64,000 bases of DNA from Dichetophora obliterata (GCA_963920525.1 OY986435.1:226021293-226085292), one strand, 5' to 3'. Positions 30,601-41,780 are shown, counted from the stretch's first letter. The notes: generated from the sequence alone by a model not told the origin. A program made the numbers and translations.

Positions 30601-31688
30601 CCAATGCGATACCATACATTCATTTTGAACTATTTTCATTGACTCATAAAATGCATGAATGAAAGATATACTAAAAAAAAATTAAATCAAGTCTTGTCTC
30701 CCCCTAATTATCATCCGGCCTACGCCCTTGATAGTTGTACTCATTTCAGATTTCATATTTTCATTTCAGTGTATTTTATAAGCAACAAGTAATAATATTC
30801 ATAACCTAAACAAAACTTCAAACGCAAACCCTGAAAGTATTGAAAAAAGATGCGTCGAGTTGGTATTTTAATTAATAATTTTTGATCGGTTCGGTTTTTC
30901 TCAAAGCATCTTATTTTTGTACAATATTAGATGAACAAAATTTGATTCATCGAAGCTATCTTTAAAAATAGTACAGTAATATGTATGTTATAAAATCTAT
31001 GTATATTATTTTTTATAATTAAAATACCTGATGAATGTTGATAAAGATTTTAATTATAGAGTAATATTTTTTAATAGTGTTGGGTTTTGCCCAAGAAAAA
31101 GCCACACTTAAAACCTCGCTCTATTTTCGCAGTCATTCCACGGATTTTAAAATGCGGGCATTTAAAATACTCAGCTAAATTTTAATTGACACAATAATTT
31201 AAAGTATTGTAGAATGCGTTACATCTGGAAAAGATTGATTACAAAATAATTGTTTTTAGCTTAGTTGCTTTTTAAAGAAATATTATGAATAGGAATTCAA
31301 ACGATAACAGAGTTTTAAAGGTTTTGAGAAAAGAACTAAGCTTCATAACATTTTCAAAATGTGACAAAGAAACTTTTCGCTAGTTCTTTTTACTAGCTAG
31401 TTAAAAGAAGCACAATTAACTGATTTCTTATTGACATTTTTCACTTAGTAAAATTTGAACACTTCTATGTTTGATTTTATATATAAATTTAATACCTACA
31501 ATAAATTTGACCAAAATTCTTTGATGAATTTTCTTTTATTACATCCTAGGATTTTATTTCCGGGATACCGGGATTTTCAAATAAAAAAATTTTAATTACA
31601 AATATTTGTGTAAGTGCAAACATTTCATTTTAAGTTGATTTGAATATAGAATTAGAAAAAAATTTTATTGAGGCTGAAAAAGGATAGG
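30601..31688. other. AT-rich intergenic DNA, no gene recognised
   Basis: No supported coding region or structure. Confidence 0.4.
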
Positions 31689-31953
31689 GGTATTCACGAT
31701 TCAGTGCACCTGCTAGTGCAATTGAGAACTTGAGGACTTGTATATTTGTGCAGTTAGGTTTTTGTGAAAACACCAAAATCACTATTTCAAATCTGTCCAA
31801 ATTTTTCAATGAACACAACTGCTCAAGTCCTCAAGTTTAAGGCAATAGTAAAAAATCACTTGTGCAGATTTTTGACGTATGTACGTGTATTTTGCTATTG
31901 TAAAGTGCACGAGTCCTCAACTGCACAGCCAAGTGCACTGAATCGTGAATACC
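31689..31953. mobile_element. MITE family B, complete copy
   Basis: Ends GGTATTCACGATTCAGTGCA and TGCACTGAATCGTGAATACC are exact inverted repeats of at least 20 bp. Internal inverted blocks (GAGGACTTG... / CAAGTCCTCAAG) make it foldback-like. A partial copy lies at 841-1041. Non-coding. Confidence 0.8.
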
Positions 31954-32309
31954 TCTATTGTAAAGACGATGCGTGTAGATCACTGGAGCAAAGATTTAGC
32001 ACAGTTTTAAAAGAACACGCAACATCGGGAAGTCAGCTAAGTATTTCAAAAGGGTCAGATATTCTGACTTAGGAAAATAATTTGTTTGGTGTTGAAGGCA
32101 ATCCTCGTCGAAACTTAAATATTCCCTGCAGTGTAGCCAATTAGCTAGTTAAAATACTAGTAAATGTACTAAGTCAAAAAATAACAGTACTAGTTCCGCT
32201 CAAATGCTTTTTACATTGCGCAAACTGATTATTTTCCTGTGTTGATATCATAGGAAAAGACAGTTCTCCTAGTCTCCATATGAATTGAGGTAATATCCAA
32301 TCCAATCCG
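31954..32309 (-). other. Flank of the Jockey-like insertion, possible continuation of the YRDC pseudogene
   Basis: Read on the minus strand this shows weak YrdC-like pieces (GTSTVI near 32182-32200; FKFRRGLPSTPNKL near 32080-32120). If real, they are the 3' half of the YRDC relic at 42290-42545, split by the LINE. The similarity is too weak to call. Confidence 0.2.
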
Positions 32310-32549
32310 AATGTTCTTTATTTATTATTCATTTGTAAAATATACACAATCCAGTTTACATATAAGAGACTTAGCTTATAAGCTACTACAACTGTAAAAA
32401 TGATTTTTTTTTAGCTTAAACAATATTCATTTACAATTTCCTGTAGTGTTTATACTCTTTAGGACGAATAGACTTAATAAATACTTATAGCCTTAACGTA
32501 TAACTATTATTACAGAAATTTGTTATCTAATTTTGAAAAAAATCGGTTT

Positions 32550-32724
32550 TTTAACCTTGTGTTATACTCGTTTATTCTTTCGATTTCCGCAACCCTGTGA
32601 GCTGCATCTGTAGAATCGTTCGCTATTTAAGCACATTTTAATTAGTTTGTTTTGCGCAATATGTAGCTTTTTATGTGGGTTTTCGCAATGTTTTTAAAGA
32701 TTGGGCATGCGTAGCACATTATTG
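32550..32724 (-). pseudogene. Jockey-like RT, C-terminal piece
   Basis: Continues the RT frame from 35515 after removal of the hAT array. IMCYACPIF, then in a shifted frame IAKTHIKKLHIAQNKLIKMCL, matches the post-catalytic 'RPxxxYxxPxW...K...Q' region of Jockey RTs. Frameshifted. Confidence 0.65.
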
Positions 32725-32732
32725 GTCTAAAT
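32725..32732. repeat. GTCTAAAT, copy 1 of 4
   Basis: 8-bp target duplication at the left edge of the hAT array. Confidence 0.85.
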
Positions 32733-34228
32733 CAGAGGTCGGCAAAACTCAAACTGAGTGTGTGTTGGTGAGAGCAAATATTCTGCAGTGAAAAAAATTT
32801 ATGCTGCATATGATTTTAAAATTTGTACACTTGCACACAAAAGTGATTTAATGAAACTATTTCAAACATACTATGGCAAAGGTATGTTATTAATAAGTTC
32901 AGAAATGTTAATTTTGTTATCGCAGTTTCTTATTAAAAGAATGCTTTTTAGAGGAGAATTAGTTAATCTATTTCGCTGCTTTGAGCATATGAATTTCAGG
33001 TCGGAAAAAATTTGTTCACAAAAGTAGGTGGAAGGATAAAAAGCTAACAGTTTGTAAGAAACTGCTTTTAGTTTTTGGTAAAAGCTGCCATCAATGGCTG
33101 CATTCTATCCGAAAAAGCGCTCAGGTAGCGAAGTAGCATTAAATATTTTCGCTATATTAATTGTGACAGCTCAAGAAACATGTTCTGTGAGCACATACTA
33201 TTCAGCCCGAAAGTTGTGGAACAGTTCCTTCCGCTGAATGCAGGCAATGGTTTTCCAGAATTCTACAATATGCTGTTCATCGATCATTTCTATTTCGTTT
33301 CGGAGAATTATCAATTCAGATTGAATCTGGAATTCATACTTCGTTACATCACATTTTAAAGGATTTTCAAATAAATTAAATAACGGCTGCATTTCTTCAA
33401 AGTCTTTAAATCTCTTTTCAAAATTATTTATAAGGGTTTCTATTATGTCAATGTGTTCATTCTTTTGTTCGCTTGTAATATTTTCAAAAAATGATGCTCT
33501 TGGGAAACTTGAGTAATTTTCTTCTTGAATATTAGCTAAAAGTAAAAATAGTGTTGTTTTGAATTCAAAAATGCTATTGTATGAATTGTAAACAGTCTTA
33601 TTTTTTCCTTGAAGCTGAAGGTTTAGCTTATTTACGAAATTGGTTATATCTGTTAAAAATGCAAAATCCAAATTAAAGCTATTGTCTTGTAAAGCATCTA
33701 TTAAATGTTCAGTATTATCTATTTTTTCGATTTTCAAAAACTGCATTACTTTATCCCTTAGATCGTAAAGCCTGGAAAGGCAATCGCCACGACTGAGCCA
33801 CCTTACTTCTGTGAACATTTTCAGGTCATAATGTTCGGCGTCGGTATTTTTAAGAAATTGAACAAATTTCCTATGGGTTAGAGAATGATGTCCTCCTCTT
33901 ATTGTGTTAATAATTTTCTCTGCTGTTTTCATGGCAGGAAATGTGCTCAAAAACTTTGAAGCAAGTGCAACCTGGTGGATGATGCAATGAAGAGATGACA
34001 TTTCGATCCCGTGCTTTATCAATTGACCCACAAATCCATCATTTCTACCAACCATAACGCTAGCACCATCCGTACACACTCCAATTAATTTACTCATATC
34101 TAATTTGGAGAAAACGTTTTCATTTAGAATATCAAACAAAATTTTTCCCGTAACATTTCCATGTAATGTTTCCATGGAGATCATTGATTCAAAAACTACG
34201 TAATCAGAACTTACACTGCCGATCTATG
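32733..34228 (-). mobile_element. hAT element 1 of a tandem array
   Basis: Termini are CAGAGGTCGGCAAAAC (left) and TGCCGATCTATG (right; CATAGATCGGCA inverted). These fit the CAxxGxTCGGC ends of Buster/ZBED-type hAT elements. Both sides are flanked by GTCTAAAT. It carries a partial transposase on the minus strand and lacks the transposase N-terminus, so it is a deletion derivative. Confidence 0.85.
32880..34216 (-). pseudogene. hAT transposase (ZBED5/GTF2IRD2-like), N-terminally deleted and frameshifted
   Basis: The frame is open from the element's right terminus to 33198. MISMETLHGNVTGKILFDIL is followed by VCTDGASVMVGRNDGFV (with the second catalytic Asp), LHCIIHQVAL, EVRWLSRGDCLSRL and FWKTIACIQR. 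After a frameshift between about 33190 and 33030 the hAT C-terminal dimerisation end follows (FCEQIFSDLKFICSK..RNRL, then INISELINN, stop near 32880). The BED finger and first catalytic Asp are absent. Family knowledge places this with vertebrate ZBED5-like transposases. It cannot encode an active enzyme. Confidence 0.85.
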
Positions 34229-34236
34229 GTCTAAAT
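34229..34236. repeat. GTCTAAAT, copy 2 of 4
   Basis: Sits between two outward-facing hAT ends that are exact 12-bp inverted repeats (TGCCGATCTATG / CATAGATCGGCA). Confidence 0.85.
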
Positions 34237-34772
34237 CATAGATCGGCACTCCATACCACAATTGTGGAAAACCAATTCACACAGACGCTTACGCTCTTTC
34301 GTATTTTGCGCTCTTTCGTTCAACCACACAGCGCAAAATATGTTATTTTGTTCATTCGCCTTTGAGCCAACGAAGTGAGAACATCGTGCGCAAAATGGAA
34401 GCTGAAAATATATGCTAAAAATTTTTCTTATTTAGGAATGCCTTTAATGAAATGCAATGCTTAATTTGTTACACAGCATTCAAAAGTCCACAAATTTTTT
34501 CCGACCTGAAATTCATATGCTCAAAGCAGCGAAATAGATTAACTAATTCTCCTCTAAAAAGCATTCTTTTAATAAGAAACTGCGATAACAAAATTAACAT
34601 TTCTGAACTTATTAATAACATACCTTTGCCATAGTATGTTTGAAATAGTTTCATTAAATCACTTTTGTGTGCAAGTGTACAAATATTAAAATCATATGCA
34701 GCATAAATTTTTTTCACTGCAGAATATTTGCTCTCACCAACACACACTCAGTTTGAGTTTTGCCGACCTCTG
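34237..34772 (+). mobile_element. hAT element 2 of the array, deletion derivative in opposite orientation
   Basis: Starts CATAGATCGGCACTCC and ends TTTTGCCGACCTCTG. The right 290 bp is a near-identical inverted copy of the left 290 bp of element 1, including the hAT dimerisation-domain coding end (plus strand, IFSDLKFICSKQRNRL, stop near 34637). It is non-autonomous (536 bp). Confidence 0.85.
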
Positions 34773-34780
34773 GTCTAAAT
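34773..34780. repeat. GTCTAAAT, copy 3 of 4
   Basis: Between hAT elements 2 and 3. Confidence 0.85.
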
Positions 34781-35506
34781 CAGTGTCGAGCAGCTTTGCA
34801 CACTTGGGATTGTATGTGTGCCGTAAAATATGTATTCATCTCACGTACAGAACGATCAAAGCTTCAGTGTTCAAGCGAACGTCAAAGATATAAGACCTGC
34901 GTTCGCGTGTTCCTTGGATATATGACGATTAAACTGTAATTAATTACACTGTATAAAATTTTATTTAAGCAAAATATTAAGAAAAAAAAATGGATTTCAA
35001 ACAATAGCTCCTGGCGGTGAAGTTTGGGTGATCAAACAATTTTGATAAGCAAAGATCTGTTACTTGTTATATTCTTAGATGAAAAAATTTAAAGACGACT
35101 GAATTGAAATTTTTAAACTAAGTTTTACTTCATTTTCAACTATTCCGCGGCCAGGCAAAATAAAGTTTGTCAGAAAAAAGGTTTTCACTCCACCAATTTA
35201 AATATTACTTTTTCTTCCAGCTTAAAACATATTTTTTTACTGTTTGTTTGCCTTTTTACATGTCTGTCTGCTTATCTGTATTTCATATTATCTGTCTTTC
35301 GGTATGTTCGCTTTTGACAGTTTTCCCACTACTCATTTATTTAATTTCGCAACATAAAACTGAGCCCAAAAACACTCACCGTATGCCTAGTAAGATTTCT
35401 GAAAAAAGCGCTTTAGCACTACTTTGTTTTCAGTGTGAGCTTAAAAGCGTTTAATAATACATACACAAGATGAGAAAGTATAGGTGTGCAAAGCTGCCCG
35501 ACACTG
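34781..35506. mobile_element. hAT element 3 of the array, different family
   Basis: Left end CAGTGTCGAGCAGCTTTGCA and right end (inverted) CAGTGTCGGGCAGCTTTGCA differ at one base; at least 23 bp of terminal repeat. It is 726 bp and AT-rich, without transposase, hence a non-autonomous hAT. The termini differ from those of elements 1 and 2, so it is another family that used the same target. Confidence 0.85.
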
Positions 35507-35514
35507 GTCTAAAT
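35507..35514. repeat. GTCTAAAT, copy 4 of 4
   Basis: Right edge of the array. The 8-mer is part of the interrupted RT codons (minus strand ATTTAGAC within A-F-R-P). Confidence 0.85.
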
Positions 35515-36170
35515 GCAACTTTGTACAGGAGTAAATTATTTTTTGTATCTAATTTAGAGTTTTTATTAATTATACTATAAAGAATTTTTATTGATTTGTT
35601 AATATTTTCCAGGGTGTATTCAATATGATTTTTAAATGTTGATTTTTTTATCAAGAATTATACCCAAATATTTAACTTCAGTTTCCCATTTGATTAATAT
35701 ATTGTTTATGCGAAGCGGCATTTTGCGAATTTCGAGCGTTCTACGTCGAGTAAAAAAAATTGCTGTTGTCTTAGAGGCGTTAATTTTTATTTTCCATTTT
35801 GAATAACACTCCATGTATTTTAACAATGCATTTCTAAGTCTATAGACAATTGGTGCCCGATAACTTGACGAAGCAAAAACGGCTGTGTAATCAGCAAAAA
35901 ATGCTTTGGATCCATTCCTGAGACACGGTGCGTCGAATATAAATATATTATACAACATTGGGCTAAGTACAGCTCCTTGTGGCACTCCAAAGTGAATTTC
36001 ACGGCGTAATGATTTTGTTTGGTTGATAGACACTACAAAGGATCTGTTTCGGAGAAAACTATTGCAAATATTAATTAGGTATCGAGGGAACTTATAGTTA
36101 ATCATTTTCAGTACTAGTCCAGAATGCCAAACTGAGTCGAAAGCTTTTTCGATATCGCAAAGAATCATCC
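35515..36170 (-). pseudogene. Jockey-like RT, central piece
   Basis: Contains MILCDIEKAFDSVWHSGLVL (first catalytic Asp), GVPQGAVLSPMLYNIF, a degenerate catalytic box FFADYTAVFA (FADY in place of FADD), INASKTTAIFF, VKYLGIILDK, then after a frameshift LDTKNNLLLYKVAFRP. The loss of the second catalytic Asp disables it. Confidence 0.85.
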
Positions 36171-36178
36171 CTGTAGAT

Positions 36179-36856
36179 CAGCGCTGGGCGCCCCATATAA
36201 TGCAGTCGTTCGCTGACGGTGATGCTGTGAAGACTTATATCGGAAATTTTATGTACACTCTTAAAAAACCAACTTTTTGGTTTGTAGATTCATAATTCTT
36301 ATGCAAATATTTTTTATTTCGTAGATTTTTATATTATTCGTGTATATTAAGGTTTAATATAATTCATACATATTGCCTATTAAGATTCTTTGCATTATTT
36401 TTTTAGATTATTTGTATTCATTTATTTTCTGATACTTAATTTTATGAGGTTTTGATTATAATTTTAATGACTCGTATATATTAGGATTTAATAATTCTAA
36501 AACAAAAACAAAACACCTAAAAAACAATGTTTGAGTCTAAATCGGAATGCGATTTCTGTTCTGCAGAGAACCTGTCTTGGGTTGCAGAATGTGCAATTTG
36601 CCACTGCAAGCAAACTAAAATAATTTATTTACTTAAAAAATGCTGGGGCAATAACGACAGAATAAATAGTGAACAATACCGATGACTAAAAATAAAAAAT
36701 AAAAACATATTACAGTATGTGTGGGGGTAAAAAAACACACAAAATTACAAATCTAGATAATTGTGACAACTATTTCGCTCAGTGTGTGCTATTCGAGAGC
36801 GCACTAATACTAACAAGACAAAATAAAAAGTGTCTGTGTTAGAATGCCCAGCCCTG
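36179..36856. mobile_element. hAT-like non-autonomous element 4
   Basis: Ends CAGCGCTGGGC (36179) and inverted CAGGGCTGGGC (36856). Flanks CTGTAGAT (36171-36178) and ATGTAGAT (36857-36864) agree at 7 of 8 bases with central TA, as in the neighbouring array. Non-coding, 678 bp. Confidence 0.65.
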
Positions 36857-36865
36857 ATGTAGATT

Positions 36866-38501
36866 CCCAGTGTACCAATTCTTCCGAATTCGGTCAGAAT
36901 TCTGACAGAAAGTCGGCAAAAGTTTCCGAGTCTGATGCCGACTTTCGTCAGAATTCTTACCGACATTTGTATGAGTGGTTGACAAGAACTCGGACCGACT
37001 TGTCTGGAAAAATTCGAAAGTTTTTGGCGACTATTCTGACAGAAGTCTGTCCGAATTCTGATGGGAAATTCGGAGGGAAATCTGACATTTTGTCAGACAA
37101 ACATTAGACAAAGGTCAGACAATTCTAAGCTTTGTCGGATAATTTATCCGAGAATGTCCAGACAATTCTGACTTTTATCGGTCATTTTGTTCGAGAATGC
37201 CCAGACAATTCTGACCTTTGTCGGACATTTTGTCCGAGAATGTCCAGACAATTCTGACAATTTGTCCAATATGATACCTTGTAAACAAAGCAATAAGAGT
37301 CATTTGATGGTTTTTGTATACATATATTGTTCTTATTTATAAAATGAAATTGAGATCAAATTACACCGAGTTACAAAAATGAGATTTTGTTTTGTCCTAT
37401 GAACCCAATATACCTTTCCGGAAAAGGGGAGAAAAAATAAAAATACTCGTGTAACATCAATTTTCATGTACACGTAAGATTTTTTATGTTTAAAGTTCTG
37501 GCGCCACAGAAGTGTACATGAAAATCGATGTTACACGTGTATTTTTATTTTTTCTCCCCTTTCCGAAAAGGTATATTGGGTTCATAGGACATAATGTGTG
37601 TAACTTAGTGTTAAAGCAAATTCATTAAAAATTAAATTAACATGTGGAAAATTCAGTTTTGTAATTAAAAAGTTAAAAATAGTTAAGAAATTCTTCAATC
37701 TTCGTGTTGCCTTTTAAGTTTTTTGTTGAGTCTGTCTTTAGACGAATTAAAATATGTCTTAATGTGCCCTTCTATTGTTGAGTTGGTTGTTTGTGGAATT
37801 TTTTCCGCCGCAACTTCTATTAAATAAATAAAAAAAAATATATACAAATGTATTATAGTTTCAAGCAATATAGAAAAAATGTAAGAGGGTACCTTTAAGT
37901 AATTTTAGCAAGTAGAAATCCTTCACCGAAATATTATTCTTTGTAACAGACCACGAAAATTTGGACGCAATTTTGTCATCAATAAATATTAATTTTAAGT
38001 TTTCAGACACGAATTTTCAAATGTCATCGCACGGTTGGTTCCCGAACTTTTTTATCTGGAAATAAGAATTAATATAAGTGGTTGTTTTTTTGTGCGCACA
38101 ATAACCTGTTGACACTTGAAGACAATGAGCACTAATAAGCATGTCGCACAAAACAGAAACAGATAATGTGCAAAAAAAAACGGTAAATTGTCGGCAGAGG
38201 CAGAACAACGCTCTGCAGCACAAACTATTTACCATCAAATGACAAAATCAAAAAAATAATAAGGGAATCAAACACATAAAATTTCCTACAGAGAATGTGC
38301 AGACTATGTCGGATAGTTTTCCGAAGGAAATTCAGAGATTGTGCAGACTATGTTAGTAAAAAAGATCAGACTATGTGCAGACTAAGTCGTAGAAATGTCG
38401 ATAGACATTTAAGAGTTATTCGGCTAAATGTCTGATAAAATAACAGACATTTAATAGACAATTTCGGAAATCAGACATGTCGGAAACAATTGCACACTGG
38501 G
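36866..38501. mobile_element. Palindrome-rich DNA element of unknown class
   Basis: Inverted ends CCCAGTGTACCAATT and (inverted) CCCAGTGTGCAATT. Both subterminal regions are packed with CAGAATTCTGAC-like palindromes and GTCGGACA motifs; around 37131-37270 a unit of about 55 bp (CCGAGAATGTCCAGACAATT...) is repeated about three times. No transposase. No target duplication found. Confidence 0.55.
37393..37591. repeat. Long near-perfect inverted repeat, about 80-bp arms
   Basis: TGTCCTATGAACCCAATATA at the left and its reverse complement at the right continue pairing through GGGGAGAAAAAATAAAAATA and CATGTACAC. The loop is about 35 bp. Probably a MITE nested in the element above. Confidence 0.85.
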
Positions 38502-39172
38502 TGGGTTGCTCAGGTGGGATAATATCATGCAACGCAATATGTGCTTGTATTCGCCTAAGTATAATACGTTCGAGTATTTTGCTTAAAGAACTTAGTAATG
38601 ATATCGGTCGATAGCTTCTTGGGTTTGATGATATTTGGTTCGGTTTTAGTACTGGAATTATGTTTGCTTCCTTCCAAGATTTTGGAAAATAATTTCACTG
38701 CAGAGAAGCAAGAATGACATTGTGCAAGAAAATTATACCTAGCTGAGCTAGTTTTTTAATGAGGATATTATTTACTCGGTCAATTCCTGGTGGGGTTTGG
38801 GGTTTTTAACCTGTTTCTTCAACAGTTGGAAGGTTTGGTATATTTTCCTCTGCCTCTTCGTGAATAAATGCGAACACCTTATGCTCTACTTCGGAAGTAA
38901 ATGTTGGATTATCATTAGCAAGGGTATTTTCAAAGAACTGCGTGAAATGTTCAGCAAAAGATTTTGATTTCTCTGGGGCTGTTGTAGATATGCTGTCACC
39001 ATATTTTAGTGCAGGTATATTAAGATTTCGTTTTTTTATAAACTTTGTCACTTGCCACAATCCCATATGATGGTTGCCAGAATGGATGTTGCATAATTTA
39101 TGATTCCAAATAATGTTTCTTAAATTATTAATATCGTTCTTGATAACTTTTTGCAGAGCATTGACTTACATT
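38502..39172 (-). pseudogene. Jockey-like ORF2, linker and first RT motifs
   Basis: Minus-strand reading QKVIKNDINNLRNIIWNHK, GLWQVTKFIKKRNLNIPALK, KSFAEHFTQFFEN, then in nearby frames PPGIDRVNNILIKKLA, PKSWKEANIIPVLKP, SYRPISLLSSLSKILERII and HDIIPPEQ. These are the segment between endonuclease and RT plus RT motifs 0-2. Stops and frameshifts present. Confidence 0.8.
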
Positions 39173-39416
39173 TTAATCCTCATCAGTTCCTCGAGAAATA
39201 CATCTAATCGTTCCCATTGTATGCGCGCGCATACACATATATTTTTAATTGTAAAAAAGCTAAAAAAAAACTAACAACCATTTATGTTTTGTGATTTTTT
39301 TATGTTTATTACATTGTTTACTATCATTTTAATACATTTGAACTTCATAAAGGTAGATTTAGAATGAAATTAATTAGAATATTACATATATTAGAAAAAA
39401 ATTTCATTTTTAACTT

Positions 39417-41070
39417 TTGTCAATTATTTGTAAATTTTTCGCATAAATTGAAATTATGTTCAGCACAAATGAAATTTCTACACTTTTTACAGCGTGTAGC
39501 AAAAAGATTTTTGTTATTTTTATATGTGCAGATGTAGCATCGGCCTCGTTTTGATGTACTTGGTAAATGGCGAATCTTCCGAATTTTTTGAATAACACTG
39601 GAAGCATCATTACTTTGAGGTTGTTTTTTACGTTTAGTGATCTGTTTTTCAACGAGATTCAATCCAAGCTCCTCGATAAAAAGGTGACGACGAATATTAT
39701 GGTTCGTTTTAGAATTTTTTTCAATTCGGGAACAATGCAATCAACGTCACGAATGCATTCAACGCAATAACATCAAGCATGTTACAAAATACTGCCACTG
39801 GCCTCCGATTGACTTTTCGTTTGCATGTGTGCGTAGCCACCATTTGATCCATAGTATCAACTCCACTCTTGGTTTTGTTGTAGTCTTCAATGACGTTAGG
39901 TTTCTTCTTTTCACTATTCTCATTTATGCTGACAACATTGTGGTATGTACTGAGCAATGTCACAAATCGGTACCGGCGAGGAACATATGACAACATAACT
40001 GCTTGCAATTTATGTTCATATACAACTTCTGTATGATAAATTGGCTTTTGATGCATGTCGAGTAGAACTGACGGAATTTCAGTCCTATTTTTCCTTATTG
40101 TTCCCAAAGTAGTCATGCGATTCTTATGTTAATCTTCTGCCAATTCATACGATGTGAAAAAGTTGTCACACGTTACATTTCTGTCAGAAAGTCCTTCCAC
40201 CAAATCCAAAACAACACGCCGTCCGAGGTTACGTTCAGGAGTGGCATTACGATTCCGACCAACATAAATTTGTGTGCTGTATGCATACCAGCTTTTTGAG
40301 TCGCATAGCACCCAAATTTGATGCCGGCTTGGATGGAATATACTGACGAAACGGACATCGCCCACGATGCGGAACTAACTGCTCATCTACGGTAATGTTT
40401 TTTCCTGGTGTGTATACAACTTTCAAATTATGATTCCATTTATCGTATACATTTCGAATCGGTGCCAATTTGACACGTACAGAAGTACTTGTAGATGCAG
40501 TGTTGGCCATACGTTGTTCGCGGTCATCAAATCGAATGCAACCATGGATACGCTTGAACATTTTCAAAGACATTGTTGCTCTTAATATTGGCCGACCAGT
40601 TTCGTCATTCCACAGTTTAGTGACACATTCACCGTATGACCGATACACACCAGAAAGCAGCAACAATCCAAAGTATGCGTGCAGAGTGTCCAAATCAATG
40701 TTTTCCCAATCGTCTTTGTACTTTCGCACACCATATAAATTCGTCATGTTCAAAATAATATTCTCAGCCGGTTCAAGGAACATGTGAAATGCAGACGAAA
40801 CATCAACTATAGTAGCAGCTGCTAATGCCTTTGGACCTGAATTATAACAAAAATGAAACATATAATGAACATAAACCCATAACAAAGAGGTTAGGTTTTT
40901 ACCTGAAGGGAAATTTTCTGCACGTCGAAATGAATTTCTTCGATTTATTTCAAATGGTTGCGATGAATATTAAATTTTCTTATTTTTTGAAAAATAATTA
41001 TTTTTAGGATTTCCTGCATTTTCTTCTGCTAAATTTTGCTCAAGTTTCTTTCACGTAAATCTCTATCCAT
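39417..41070 (-). pseudogene. piggyBac transposase, frameshifted
   Basis: In order on the minus strand: a short N-terminal exon (MDRDLRERNL, stop soon after), an intron-like GT-AG gap 40837-40902, then GPKALAAATIVDVSSAFHMF, NLYGVRKYK, LDTLHAYFGLLLLSGVYRS, MSLKMFKRIHGCIRFDD, YTPGKNITVDEQLVPHRGRC, PSKP. The frame shifts repeatedly: RNLGRRVVLDLVEGLSDRN with VTCDNFFTSYELAE, then LGTIRKNRTEIP, YNKTKSGVDTMDQMVATHTC, and a C-terminal cysteine-rich finger (CYICTYKNNKN..CKKCRNFICAEH). The DDD-type residues (D in ITVDEQL, CDNFFTS, GVDTMDQ) are present in pieces. At least three frameshifts make it inactive. Confidence 0.85.
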
Positions 41071-41422
41071 TTTTTATCAAAATCTTCGAAACACAACCAA
41101 AATTCATGCGCAAACAAACTTCACTTATGTGTGTTCCAGAACAAACTGAATTTTATAAAACGAAAAAATAACCCAATGGGCATTTTAGCTAGCGATACGC
41201 AAAAGAATGCATGCTAGTAGTGCTCTTATTGGCGTCAATATACCTTCCATGATCGCTGCATTGATGAGTGCTTCTGTAAGGCCCACCTTTTGAAGGTTTG
41301 TAGTCTTTTCCTGTTATTTTATATAAAAAAATTTTTGAAAAATTTAAAAAAAGTTCAATATGATCAGATCAATTAAAAAAAAAATCAAATCTTAAAAAAA
41401 AACAAAAAAATTATTTTTTTTT

Positions 41423-41780
41423 TGTCCGAGTTGGGACGCGAACCCAGTTCTCCGAAATCTAACACATTGCATACCACATTATATAAAAACTTTTATATGG
41501 AAAAATACTAAGTCTTTTCTATTATTTTTGTATGAAGAAATTTACAAAAAAATTCCAAAAAAATTTTTAAATGGGCAGAAAAATTTGTAAAAAAATGTAG
41601 ATTTTAAAAAAATACAAAAAAAAATTTTTTTTGGGCCGAGCTGGGTTGCGAACCCGTGCTCCCGAAAACTTACTTTCATTTATAATGATGCAAAATAAGC
41701 TGAGGTTTATTTACAACCGAGGTGGACGAGTGAGTAAGATGCCAGACCGCCAGCTGAGAGGACGCTGGTTCAAATCTGGA
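41423..41780. other. Three tRNA-like (SINE-type) fragments inside the piggyBac element
   Basis: 41716-41780 (+) reads CGAGGTGGACGAGTGAGTAA (A-box-like), then GGTTCAAATCTGG (B-box). Minus-strand fragments 41423-41478 and 41631-41675 each contain a B-box-like GGGTTCG(C)GTCCC or GGGTTCGCAACCC preceded by CGGAG or CGGGAGCAC. None folds into a full tRNA in my reading. They look like tRNA-derived SINE pieces. Confidence 0.45.

Larger units (their letters stand above)
32310..39172 (-). mobile_element. Jockey-like non-LTR retrotransposon broken by several DNA transposons
   Basis: Three minus-strand pieces of one ORF2 can be ordered: 39172-38502 (linker and first RT motifs), 36170-35515 (DIEKAFDSVW to AFRP), and 32724 to about 32550 (IMCYACPIF, IAKTHIKKLHIAQNK in neighbouring frames). 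A 3' UTR continues to about 32310 with a GGATTGGATT-type tail. The last two pieces meet exactly at the GTCTAAAT site used by the hAT array. About 27 residues are missing between the first two pieces. A possible 7-bp target duplication (ATTAC[C/T]T) is visible at 32303-32309 and 42286-42292, which would put the 5' truncation at the piggyBac site. Confidence 0.75.

Noticed and set aside
32758..33027. 89-residue ORF and its inverted twin at 34469-34747
   Set aside because: Antisense of the hAT dimerisation-domain coding end, duplicated by the two hAT copies.
41716..41780. Functional tRNA gene
   Set aside because: A- and B-box-like motifs are present but I could not form acceptor and anticodon stems; kept only as a tRNA-like fragment.
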